Shown piece by piece: positions 6,929 to 14,670 of a stretch of 15,288 nt of DNA; the first letter of the stretch is position 1; each line of letters starts with the position of its first letter. This stretch comes from an uncultured Muribaculaceae bacterium. Lineage in GTDB: Bacteria; Bacteroidota; Bacteroidia; Bacteroidales; Muribaculaceae. The notes beneath the pieces are model-generated. The model ran no database searches and was not told the DNA's origin. It was given only the letters and a program-made list of their open reading frames with translations. Location of the stretch: NCBI GenBank assembly GCA_910579995.1, contig CAJTWH010000039.1, positions 1-15,288 of the forward strand, given 5' to 3'. The position numbers were made by a program, and so were the translations under genes.

Positions 6929-9145
6929 ATGGCAAGAATTGATCAAGAAACCGTGCAGCGTATCCTCGACGCCGCCGATATAGTAGATGTCGTAAGCGAC
7001 TTTGTGAAGTTGCGCCGCTCCGGCGCCAACTACAAGGGATTGTGCCCGTTCCACAACGAGCGCACTCCCTCTTTCTCTGTCAACAAGGCCCGCAATATCT
7101 GCAAATGTTTCAGCTGCGGCAAAGGCGGTTCGCCCGTCAACTTCATCATGGAGCATGAGCAGATGTCGTATCAGGAAGCACTGCGCTATCTTGCCCGAAA
7201 ATACAACATAGAAATCAAAGAGCGCGAGCTAAGCGACGAAGAGCGCGCCCAGCAGAGCAAGCGCGAAGCCCTCATCGCAGTCAACGCTTTCGCTCTCAAG
7301 CACTTCGAGCACAATCTCCACAGCACCGCCGACGGGCAGGATATAGCCATGGCCTACTTCCGCCACCGCGGCATGTCGGACGCCATGGTAGAGCGCTTCC
7401 ACCTCGGCTATGCCCTCGACCGCGGCACCGACCTCCTTACGGCGGCTCGCGAGGCAGGCTTCAATGACGACAATCTTGTGGAGACCGGTCTTATCGGCCG
7501 CAGCGACCGCGACGGCAGCCTCTACGACCGCTACCGGGGACGTGTGATTTTTCCTATCCATACACTCTCGGGCCGAGTGGTTGGTTTCGGTGGCCGCACC
7601 ATGCGCTCCGATAAGAACATTGCCAAATACGTCAACTCTCCCGAATCCGACATTTACCACAAGAAAGTAGAGCTCTACGGCCTCTATCAGGCCCGCGCTG
7701 CAATAGGCCGTGCCGACAAGTGCATAATGGTTGAGGGCTACTTCGACGTGATATCCATGCACCAATCAGGCGTGGAAAATGTCGTGGCCTCATCGGGTAC
7801 GTCGCTCACCGTAGAGCAGATACGCGTGATACACCGTTTTACCGAAAACATCACTCTTATCTATGATGCCGACGCCGCCGGCATACATGCCTCGCTGCGC
7901 GGTATCAATCTGCTTCTGGGCGAGAAAATGAACGTAAAAGTGCTCGCCCTGCCTGCCGGCGACGACCCCGACTCTTTTGCCCAGCACCACTCGGCAAGCG
8001 AGGTTGAGAAATATCTTGCCGAGAATGAGGTGGATATCATCGCTTTCATGACCGACAAGCTCATGGCCGATGTCCCCGCCGGCGACCCGACAGCTAAGGC
8101 AAAGGTAATCAACGAGATACTTCAGACTGTTGCATACGTCGACGAACCTGTCAAACGGCAGGAGTATATATCGCAGTGCTCGCGCATGCTCAATGTGCCC
8201 GAGGATATTCTCATCAATCAGCTCAACATCTTCATCACACGCCGCTACGAGGAAGCCGACAAGGCTGCCCGCCGCGAGCAGGCCCGTGCGTCATTGGGCA
8301 ATATCACCGAGACAGAAACCGGTCAGCAAGCAGCGCAAGCTGAGGAAGGGAAAGCACAGGAAAGCGGCACCGAGGCTCCGCTTATCAACCTCGACAACAA
8401 CATTCTAAAACCTTACGAGGAAATGCTGGTGCGGTATGTGGTGCGATATGGTCTGCTCTATATCTTCGACATGTCTACGCCTGATGGTGATGTGGTGCCG
8501 GCCACTGTATACGACATCATAGTCAACGAACTCGCCGCCGATAAATTCACATTCTCACATCCGCCTTTTGCAGCCATCATGAAAGCTTTCGACGACATAC
8601 GCCATAACCAATGGCCGGCAGAGCGCGAGGCTAAAATTGCTGAAATTGAAGCCAATTGCGCCTTAATGCTCGAAGAGAAGCGTGAGCAGATAAGGCAACG
8701 CGGCACTTCTTTCCAAGAAATCGATAAGTACGAAAGGATTATACAGGGCGAAATCGAAGACTACCGCAAAAACGCCACAGATGAATTCGACATGCTCTAT
8801 GGCCAGACAAAACTCATCAACTCATCCGACAACGCCGTGCGCAGCGTCGCGTCTGAACTTCTTATAGAGCGCTATACCCTATCGCGTATCTACACCAAAG
8901 GCGCTCACGTAGAAAGCGAGCAAGACCAGCTGCAGACACTTGTACCGCGTGCGGTCAACGAGCTCCGCAGCGCCATCGTCACAGGAATGATAAAAGACCT
9001 CACAAGCAAGCTGATGAATCTTCCTGCCGAAGATTTCGAGTCGGCAGCCTCAATCATGGAGCAACTGGCCGGCTGGAAAGATTATCAGAAGCAATTGGGC
9101 AAAATGCTCGGTGAGCGCATAATCCTGCCCCGCCAGCGATTCTGA
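6929..9145 (+). CDS. dnaG: DNA primase
   Basis: This primase (738 residues from the chosen start) makes RNA primers for replication at the fork with DnaB helicase. The N-terminal CHC2 zinc domain has C39-PF-H42 and C60-FS-C63. The basic RYRGRVIFPI motif is at 201-210. The TOPRIM catalytic core has E269 (MVEGYFDV), D312 and D314 (YDADAAG) and DPD at 346-348. A long C-terminal region matches the position of the helicase-interaction domain. It is longer than E. coli DnaG (581 residues), partly from a Gln/Glu/Ala-rich linker near 450-490. The frame is open from an ATG at 6881, which would add MCLHGDWSIFCKFALA. I prefer 6929 because MARIDQETVQRILDAADIVDVV aligns with the usual family N-terminus and the extension overlaps a promoter-like element. 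No terminator in the plus direction was seen after the stop. Confidence 0.97.
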   Translation: MARIDQETVQRILDAADIVDVVSDFVKLRRSGANYKGLCPFHNERTPSFSVNKARNICKCFSCGKGGSPVNFIMEHEQMSYQEALRYLARKYNIEIKERELSDEERAQQSKREALIAVNAFALKHFEHNLHSTADGQDIAMAYFRHRGMSDAMVERFHLGYALDRGTDLLTAAREAGFNDDNLVETGLIGRSDRDGSLYDRYRGRVIFPIHTLSGRVVGFGGRTMRSDKNIAKYVNSPESDIYHKKVELYGLYQARAAIGRADKCIMVEGYFDVISMHQSGVENVVASSGTSLTVEQIRVIHRFTENITLIYDADAAGIHASLRGINLLLGEKMNVKVLALPAGDDPDSFAQHHSASEVEKYLAENEVDIIAFMTDKLMADVPAGDPTAKAKVINEILQTVAYVDEPVKRQEYISQCSRMLNVPEDILINQLNIFITRRYEEADKAARREQARASLGNITETETGQQAAQAEEGKAQESGTEAPLINLDNNILKPYEEMLVRYVVRYGLLYIFDMSTPDGDVVPATVYDIIVNELAADKFTFSHPPFAAIMKAFDDIRHNQWPAEREAKIAEIEANCALMLEEKREQIRQRGTSFQEIDKYERIIQGEIEDYRKNATDEFDMLYGQTKLINSSDNAVRSVASELLIERYTLSRIYTKGAHVESEQDQLQTLVPRAVNELRSAIVTGMIKDLTSKLMNLPAEDFESAASIMEQLAGWKDYQKQLGKMLGERIILPRQRF

Positions 9146-9176
9146 GAGGGCGTCATACATTTGTACGACACCCACT

Positions 9177-9213
9177 AAAAATGTGACCTCCTCCGCGAAC
9201 GGAGAAGGCCACA
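9177..9213 (-). terminator. Intrinsic terminator of the uptake operon
   Basis: Arms 9182-9195 and 9200-9213 pair over 14 positions on the minus strand, two as G-U, around a UUCG loop, followed by TTTTT. On the plus strand the same two positions are A-C mismatches and no T-run follows. The hairpin therefore serves the minus-strand PepSY gene ending at 9236, not dnaG. Confidence 0.85.
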
Positions 9214-9235
9214 ACCACATTATTCAATAATTCAC

Positions 9236-10504
9236 TCAATGATGATGGTGATGGGGTACGTAGTTGGGATCTCTCTTGCGCAAGAGATGTTTGATCCAGA
9301 TGTAATATCCCGTAAGAGGCAGCGACGCACCAAGAAGAGCGCCGAGCAACCAAAGTATGCGGGTAATCATTCCACCGAGCGAACCGGTATGGATTGAGTA
9401 GATCCATCCGCGGAGCTTGTCGGCACCGTTGTTGTCGGCATACATCGCAGCAGGAGTGATTTCGCCCGAACGACGGTCGAAACTGTAGCGGTTTGCCGCA
9501 CGGCTGTTGCCTGTGGTTCCAAGAGTCACAGAAGCACTTTCGGCGCTTATCGTAATCTGAGGAGCCTCGGGATTCTCTGCCTTGAGCTGATCATATACCT
9601 GCTGCCAACGACCGTAAGGTGAACGGTGCATGCCGCCACCACCGCGACGATGTTCGCCATCCTGATGACCTTCGCCGCGACCTTCGCCTCGGCCTTCGCC
9701 ATGTCCACCGCGGCCTTCGCCACGACCGCCACGACCTTCTCCGCGACCGCCTCGCTCGCCACCGTCATTATCAGATTTTACAGACGCGTTGGCCTGACCG
9801 AAATTGCGTGGAGTATGCTCTACCCCACAGACAGCATAGAAAGCCGAACGATACCAATTGAACGACCAAGTAAGACCTGTCAGCGCCATTGCAAGCACAA
9901 ACACAAGCGCATACATGCCGCCGGCAACGTGAAGACCTTTCCAGAAGCCTTTCCAGCCTTGCGAGAAAGGAATACTCATGCTGTGACGGAAATCACGTCG
10001 CGCACGCGGCCACCATATAACAATACCCGATATCAGGGCGATTACAAATATAAGGGTGGATATTCCCACGAGAGTCTTGCCGACCTTTACTCCTTCTCCA
10101 TGAGGATTGGCACTGTCGAGCAACCAACGGTGGAGCTTGAACATTGTGCCAAAGAATCCGATACGCTCATAGGAGCCGGTGATACGGCCGGTGTACTGAT
10201 CGATAAACATCGACGCACGGCGTGGCTTGGATAGAGTGACCTGATAAGTACGGCTGTTATCGCTGAATACGGTTACACCGGTAATCTCCACACTATCCGG
10301 CAAAGAGGCCTTTACAGTCTCCATCAGCTCGCCCATAGGCATTACCTCACCATCGGTAGACTCTACAAAGTAGACATCGCTCTTGATGGCGCGTGTGATT
10401 TCGGGCTCGAATATGAGCATGGCGCCGGAGAAGCAGATAAGTGTGATGAAAATGCCGAATGGCACCGACAGCCAAAGGTGTATTTTTCTGAAAAACTTGA
10501 TCAT
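9236..10504 (-). CDS. PepSY-domain inner-membrane protein of siderophore/iron uptake (XusC/PiuB-like)
   Basis: This 422-residue PepSY-associated transmembrane protein has four predicted helices at about 11-32, 145-165, 196-216 and 379-403. The basic RARRDFRHS loop after helix 2 fixes the cytoplasmic side. Family His residues are visible in KIHLWL (H9), LHRWLLD (H125), LHVAGGMYAL (H192) and IHTGSLGG (H372). Such proteins are thought to help reduce or move iron or haem chelates; XusC of Bacteroides is an example. The two large periplasmic loops correspond to the PepSY regions. The second contains an unusual low-complexity stretch at about 248-291 (RGGRGEG repeats, then RGEG units and HQDGEHRRGGGGMH). 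The protein ends in five His residues on the predicted cytoplasmic side. It is last in the operon after the receptor and lipoprotein genes, with a terminator just downstream. Confidence 0.88.
   Translation of the reverse strand: MIKFFRKIHLWLSVPFGIFITLICFSGAMLIFEPEITRAIKSDVYFVESTDGEVMPMGELMETVKASLPDSVEITGVTVFSDNSRTYQVTLSKPRRASMFIDQYTGRITGSYERIGFFGTMFKLHRWLLDSANPHGEGVKVGKTLVGISTLIFVIALISGIVIWWPRARRDFRHSMSIPFSQGWKGFWKGLHVAGGMYALVFVLAMALTGLTWSFNWYRSAFYAVCGVEHTPRNFGQANASVKSDNDGGERGGRGEGRGGRGEGRGGHGEGRGEGRGEGHQDGEHRRGGGGMHRSPYGRWQQVYDQLKAENPEAPQITISAESASVTLGTTGNSRAANRYSFDRRSGEITPAAMYADNNGADKLRGWIYSIHTGSLGGMITRILWLLGALLGASLPLTGYYIWIKHLLRKRDPNYVPHHHHH
9668..9754 (-). repeat. Tandem 21-bp-type repeat coding Gly-Arg-Glu/His heptads
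   Basis: Within the PepSY gene, residues 251-279 read as imperfect heptads RGGRGEG, RGGRGEG, RGGHGEG, then RGEG units. At the DNA level this is a run of GGC/GGT/CGC/GAA-type codons with synonymous differences between copies, so it is not a recent exact duplication. It lies in the second periplasmic loop, before the second PepSY region. Copy number could vary between strains by slippage. Confidence 0.75.
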
Positions 10505-10543
10505 GACAGAAAATTATAAGAGATAAGCATATAAACCTCAAAA

Positions 10544-10575
10544 TGGAGTTTGCAGCCGGTAAGGCCACAAACTCC
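10544..10575 (-). terminator. Intercistronic hairpin, possible attenuator or partial terminator
   Basis: Arms GGAGTTTG (10545-10552) and CAAACTCC (10568-10575) pair perfectly. Inside them, GCC/GGC also pair, and the two bases between become G-U pairs on the minus strand, giving a 13-bp stem with a 5-base loop. ATTTTGAGG follows on the minus strand, a weak U-tract. It lies in the 90-base gap between the lipoprotein gene (stop at 10595) and the PepSY gene (start at 10504). It may lower PepSY expression relative to the genes before it, or stabilise the upstream mRNA. Confidence 0.55.
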
Positions 10576-10594
10576 GTATAAGGTTATGGAAGTA

Positions 10595-12064
10595 TTATTC
10601 GGCAGGGGTAAGATATCCGAAGCCGTTGATAGAAGTACACTCGACAGTCACACCCTTGGTAGCTACTGCGGTGTTGGTGTCAATACCGTAGAGAGCGGGG
10701 TAAGAGACATCAGAAGCACGACCGCCGCCACCATGACCGCTACCACCGGTAGAGCTGCTTTCTTCGCCGACATTGATGGGGATATATACCTTACCATTCT
10801 CAACGAACACAGTCTTGCCTACCGACGATACATTGTCGGGCAGACCGGTAACGTAGGTCAGTTTCTTTGTCTCGGCGTTGAAGATAGCGAGATCGGTAGC
10901 AGTAGTAGTCGCTCCTACACCTGAAATCGGGCCATTATACATGAGCATGAGGAAAGTGCTGCCACCGGCGGGCCAGCAACGCATAAACGTACGGTTTCCG
11001 CCCGGAGTCTGCTTTTCGATGTTGCAGTAATAATCATCAAACTTGGTGCTGTTCTTTGGAATACGGCACACACCGGCGTCAAGTGTTGTCTGCTGACGGG
11101 TATCTGTACTCGTCTTGGAATAGCTTGAAGAGAACACATAGATATCGCCCTTATCGTCGGCCCAGATTGTCTGATAATATTGTGAGCGGAAACGACCGCA
11201 GGGATAGCTTATCTGGTCGGTATATGCAAGAGTCGGGTTGAGCATATCGCCGTTATTGTAAATGGCTACCCAACATTCATTGGGATACTGGGTGCCCGAG
11301 ATTGTGTTAGCTTCGTATGCACCGCCGCCCGAGCCACCGGACTCCTGTTTGATGAGGTCGGGATATTTCACCCACTTGCCATTGTCGTACGCCACGCCGT
11401 AAGCGCTCAGACCCATAGGAATGACACCGCTGTAGAGCTTCGTACCACTCTGCTCCGCACCCGAAAGAGTAACATATTCGCCATTGCCAACATAGTTTTC
11501 GAGAGAGTATTTGCCTTCTGCGATTTCGTCCGCATTTGTAGTTTTAGAGCCGGCGAGCACATTGAGCCAATCGACGGTGAGCACCATTTGGCGGTTGCCT
11601 TTAGCGTCGGCATATTTTTCGGGACCTGAAGCTGTGGCGGTAGTGATGATGTCGTCGCCATAGAAACCGTAGGAAGAGAAACGGTCGATGTTATATGATT
11701 CGTCGCTCTTATACATCTCGCCATTAGGGAGCATGTAGTAGCGGCGTGTGCCACCGGAATTGCCCTGATTGTATTGCAGGCCGTAAAGATAATTCTTGTA
11801 GAACACCCACTGGGTGGCAGCGTCGCTGGTGATACCGTTGCCCACGGTAGTGAGCGTACCTTCATCAAGAGATTCGCCGGTAAGGATTACATAGGCAGAG
11901 CCATTAGATCCTTGCACAGTTGTGGCAAAAACATATTTGCCACCTTCTACGCTACCGTCACCATTGCCGGGGCCGGGCGTGGGGTCATCATCTTTGTCGC
12001 AGGCAGTGAGCGACGCTGCAGCCACTGCAAGCATCATCATGCGCGAGAAAAGTTTCTTGTTCAT
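10595..12064 (-). CDS. DUF4374-type surface lipoprotein, XusB-like
   Basis: This 489-residue protein has a lipoprotein signal peptide: MNKKLF, a hydrophobic core and the lipobox LTAC, with the lipidated Cys at C22. The following DKDDD fits the Bacteroidetes lipoprotein export signal that sends proteins to the cell surface. A Pro/Gly linker (PTPGPGNGDGS) leads to a body rich in short beta-like segments, consistent with the beta-propeller expected of DUF4374 proteins. From memory, DUF4374 proteins sit beside TonB-dependent receptors and include the xenosiderophore-binding XusB; the assignment rests on context and general appearance, not on a search. Gly-rich loops occur at 243-248 and 434-452 (SSSTGGSGHGGGGR). 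It starts 22 bases after the receptor stop, so the two are co-transcribed. Its likely job is capturing ferric siderophore and passing it to the receptor. Confidence 0.75.
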   Translation of the reverse strand: MNKKLFSRMMMLAVAAASLTACDKDDDPTPGPGNGDGSVEGGKYVFATTVQGSNGSAYVILTGESLDEGTLTTVGNGITSDAATQWVFYKNYLYGLQYNQGNSGGTRRYYMLPNGEMYKSDESYNIDRFSSYGFYGDDIITTATASGPEKYADAKGNRQMVLTVDWLNVLAGSKTTNADEIAEGKYSLENYVGNGEYVTLSGAEQSGTKLYSGVIPMGLSAYGVAYDNGKWVKYPDLIKQESGGSGGGAYEANTISGTQYPNECWVAIYNNGDMLNPTLAYTDQISYPCGRFRSQYYQTIWADDKGDIYVFSSSYSKTSTDTRQQTTLDAGVCRIPKNSTKFDDYYCNIEKQTPGGNRTFMRCWPAGGSTFLMLMYNGPISGVGATTTATDLAIFNAETKKLTYVTGLPDNVSSVGKTVFVENGKVYIPINVGEESSSTGGSGHGGGGRASDVSYPALYGIDTNTAVATKGVTVECTSINGFGYLTPAE

Positions 12065-12086
12065 CTTTTGTAATATATTTTATGTT

Positions 12087-14462
12087 TTAGTTACCGAAAT
12101 ATACTCTCACTTTACCATAGAAGGCTCTACCGGCTTTCTGAAGCGAGAAATTGTCATAAAGCTTTGCATTGGTGAAATTGCGGCACTCGAAAGAGAGGTT
12201 GTAGCGTCCGCCATGTATGCTGTAGCTCAGGGTGAGGTTATGGGCAAGTTGGTCGGGAACGATATAATCGTCTGACTTTGTGCCGATGTTTTCTGAATAA
12301 TAGCTGAAGCTGTGGGTATACTGCAGGTCGTAGGTGAGCGACAGCACATTTGACTTGCGTCCGAGGCCGTGCCAATAGAAATTGGCGTCGCCGTCGGCAA
12401 AAAGCCAAGGCATGTTTGGCATGCGCTCACGATAGCAGATGTTAGGCAGCGATGAATCCTGAGCGTACGGCATATTGTCGCGCACATTCATCTGTGTGAG
12501 ATTGCCTCCAACGGTAAACCAGCGTGAATATGTATAATGTGCCGAGATGTTGAAGCCTTTTGTGTCAACCTTGCCGTAGTTTATATACGTTGCAGCCGAT
12601 TTGCCACCCGACAGCGCCATGATGTTTCGCTGTATATAGTCGTGTGTGTCGCGGAAAATAAATCCACCTTCCACATAGATTACGTTGGGGCCGAAAGTTG
12701 CGTTGTAGCTCAAGTTGATGTTTACATTATGGCTCGACTCAGGACGCAGTGAGATATCGCCCATCTCGAGGTCTTCATCACCAAACATTTCCTCGATTGT
12801 AGGCAGGCGGTAAGCCTTCTCGTAAGAGGCCTTGAGCTGGAAGCCGAGCGGCATCATCCACGTACCGGCAACGCCGTAGCCGAAGTAGTCGACTGTGCGC
12901 GAGGTGAGGGCGTAGTTGTCCTGTGCTGACGAAGTAGCCATCGGGCCGCTCACATACTGGTGGTATTGTTTGCCGAATACTGTGATATTAACCTTGTCGA
13001 TGGGGGTATAGCGATACGACAGTCCGAGGATGTTTTTGTCGGTAGTCTTGTTGAACTCCTCATGTGTAGGAGGATTTGTAAGCAGATTCTCGTTGGAGCG
13101 GTTGAAGGCATTGAACACGTTGTTGATAGTGAATACGTGTCTGTTGCCGAGCTGATAATTCACCGTGGCAGTTGCCGACCAATTGTGGTTGAGCGACTTG
13201 GTATTCTGCAACGATTGCTCGCCGCCCGTGGTGGGAATTGTCTGACCAAACCAGTTATATCTTACCGAGGCGGTGTCGACATTGATAGATGTGTCGTGAT
13301 TGTAATTTGCCGTAAGGCTCACATCGAGGCCTTTTGTAAAGAGGTTTCGCTTGGCATATTCGAGTGAGGGCATAAGCGAGTGGCCGTGACGGTGCTTCTG
13401 TCCGTAGACGATTTCCTGACGCACACCGGTCTGAACCTCCTTATACATGTGCGACCATGTGAAACCGACGAGCAGGCGGTCGGCCCATGTTTTGTTTACA
13501 AAGCCGAGTTTGCCTACGATGGCCTCGTTATGATATGTGTCGTTGAAGCGTTTCACACGGTAGAGCTTGCGGTGATTCACAGCGCCTGTCTCGAAATTTT
13601 CAACAGGGGCGTCGACCGAATAGTCATTGTCAGAATAATTCTGGAACGCGTTGATTTCATATTTGAAACCGGAGTCGAAAGTCTGGCCGAAGTTTACATA
13701 CGATTTGTGGGTATTGAACGAACCATAGGAGTATGACGCGTCGACAAACCATCTGCGTTGGCGCTTGGGAGTGACAATGTTTATCACACCGCCTATAGCG
13801 TCGGTGCCGAATCCTACAGGCACAACGCCTCGGTAAACTTCGATACGATCAGCGAAATTCACCGGAATATTGTTCAGACCAAACGAAGAACCGACACCTT
13901 CCTGCGGCACACCGTCGATAAACACCTTCACATGCTTGCCCGAGAAGCCGTCCATAGTCACCGCCATATCAGAACCGACGCCACCGCTCTCGCGGATTTT
14001 CATGCCGGGAGCTTTGGAGAGAGCCTCGCTGAGCGTCTTGGTAGTGTTGACGAGATCTTGCGTATTCACAGCTGTGGCATTGAAAGCAGAGTTGCGCACC
14101 TTGCTGACAGGGTTTGCCACCACAATGAGATCGGCCAGATGTGTGTTGGAATTGAGCTTGACATTGATACGTCGGCGCTGTTTTGGCTCTATTTTCACAC
14201 TTATCTCTTTTTTCTCGAAGCCGACCGATGATACCACCAAGGTATATTGCCCGGCCGGAGCGGAGATGTGATAAAGGCCCTTGTCGTTGGTTGTTGAGGT
14301 ATACTTTGTGCCTTTGAGCATGACTGTGGCGAAATCAAGAGGATCACCGTCGAGCGACAGCACCTTACCCGAAATCATACCATTGCCGGCTTGCGCAAAA
14401 GCTGCTGATATAGAGAGGAGAATGATTGTCAAAAACGTTAAAAATCTGTTTCCTTTTATCAT
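12087..14462 (-). CDS. TonB-dependent outer-membrane receptor, siderophore/metal type (XusA-like)
   Basis: This 791-residue outer-membrane receptor imports a bound ligand using TonB-ExbBD energy. An N-terminal signal peptide (about 1-23, ending AAFA) is followed by a carboxypeptidase-regulatory-like domain (GKVLSLDGDPLDFATVMLKGT...GYTL-type blocks, about 29-100). A TonB-box-like stretch DLIVVAN is at 111-117. The plug domain spans about 125-232 (LSEALSKAPGMKIRESGGVG, VFIDGVPQEGVGSSFGLNNIPVNFADRIEVYRG, IGGVINIVTPK). The rest is a 22-strand-type barrel of alternating aromatic segments ending YGKVRVYFGN. There is no adjacent SusD gene, and size and plug resemble siderophore/cobalamin/haem receptors more than the roughly 1000-residue SusC glycan importers. 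The downstream DUF4374 and PepSY genes point to iron-siderophore uptake. The exact ligand cannot be read from sequence. Confidence 0.92.
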   Translation of the reverse strand: MIKGNRFLTFLTIILLSISAAFAQAGNGMISGKVLSLDGDPLDFATVMLKGTKYTSTTNDKGLYHISAPAGQYTLVVSSVGFEKKEISVKIEPKQRRRINVKLNSNTHLADLIVVANPVSKVRNSAFNATAVNTQDLVNTTKTLSEALSKAPGMKIRESGGVGSDMAVTMDGFSGKHVKVFIDGVPQEGVGSSFGLNNIPVNFADRIEVYRGVVPVGFGTDAIGGVINIVTPKRQRRWFVDASYSYGSFNTHKSYVNFGQTFDSGFKYEINAFQNYSDNDYSVDAPVENFETGAVNHRKLYRVKRFNDTYHNEAIVGKLGFVNKTWADRLLVGFTWSHMYKEVQTGVRQEIVYGQKHRHGHSLMPSLEYAKRNLFTKGLDVSLTANYNHDTSINVDTASVRYNWFGQTIPTTGGEQSLQNTKSLNHNWSATATVNYQLGNRHVFTINNVFNAFNRSNENLLTNPPTHEEFNKTTDKNILGLSYRYTPIDKVNITVFGKQYHQYVSGPMATSSAQDNYALTSRTVDYFGYGVAGTWMMPLGFQLKASYEKAYRLPTIEEMFGDEDLEMGDISLRPESSHNVNINLSYNATFGPNVIYVEGGFIFRDTHDYIQRNIMALSGGKSAATYINYGKVDTKGFNISAHYTYSRWFTVGGNLTQMNVRDNMPYAQDSSLPNICYRERMPNMPWLFADGDANFYWHGLGRKSNVLSLTYDLQYTHSFSYYSENIGTKSDDYIVPDQLAHNLTLSYSIHGGRYNLSFECRNFTNAKLYDNFSLQKAGRAFYGKVRVYFGN

Positions 14463-14482
14463 AACTGATGATTTATGTGGTG

Positions 14483-14490
14483 CAAAGTTC
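14483..14490 (-). promoter_or_regulatory. Candidate -7 element of the uptake operon
   Basis: The minus strand reads GAACTTTG followed by CA, seven of eight to TAnnTTTG, 20 bases before the receptor ATG. No TTG occurs at the normal -33 distance. An inverted repeat lies there instead, which would fit a regulated promoter. Confidence 0.35.
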
Positions 14491-14512
14491 GGCAGTTTTT
14501 TATCGATATAAA

Positions 14513-14530
14513 ATACTCACTATTGAGTAT
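14513..14530. promoter_or_regulatory. 18-bp inverted repeat in the receptor/nitroreductase divergent region, possible operator
   Basis: ATACTCA (14513-14519) and TGAGTAT (14524-14530) are perfect 7-base arms with a CTAT spacer. It lies 22 bases upstream of the candidate receptor -7 element, covering about -33 to -50. An iron-responsive or other regulator site is possible. It does not look like the E. coli Fur box. The rest of the 208-base divergent region is AT-rich and shows no plus-strand promoter I can defend. Confidence 0.45.
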
Positions 14531-14670
14531 CACAACCCAAACGTCCTGATTATGAGATCATTGCAAAACCATCAATTGGTAGAATACACAATTACAATGG
14601 TAAACAACAAGCGTGACTACACAACAGAATGACGAATACTTTGTTATAAGTATAATTAAAGTATATCAGT

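Noticed and set aside
9236..9253. Penta-His tail as evidence of vector or cloning contamination
   Set aside because: The surrounding protein is a natural PepSY family member followed by a native terminator in a syntenic operon, and no vector sequence is seen. A genuine His tail is more likely.
9626..10234. A 202-codon frame opposite the PepSY gene with an Ala/Thr/Phe repeat start
   Set aside because: The repeat is simply the reverse complement of the Gly-Arg-Glu repeat in the real gene. The PepSY reading has helices, conserved His residues and operon context.
12960..14271. Several 118-157-codon plus-strand frames opposite the TonB receptor
   Set aside because: All are antisense to well-supported plug and barrel sequence and none shows a family motif.
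12087..14462. Reading the receptor as a SusC-type glycan importer
   Set aside because: At 791 residues it is shorter than usual SusC proteins, there is no SusD partner or glycoside hydrolase nearby, and the next genes are DUF4374-like and PepSY types.
14501..14508. TATCGATA palindrome near the receptor promoter
   Set aside because: It is only 8 bases in an AT-rich region, expected by chance, and weaker than the adjacent 18-bp repeat.
14641..14656. TTGTTA and TATAAT sequences before the nitroreductase as a sigma70-like promoter
   Set aside because: The two boxes are only 4 bases apart, and Bacteroidetes promoters use a different consensus.
14463..14670. A tRNA or small RNA gene in the largest non-coding gap
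   Set aside because: I found no cloverleaf, GGTTCGA-type T-loop or terminator-ended hairpin there. The stretch is AT-rich with only the inverted repeat noted.
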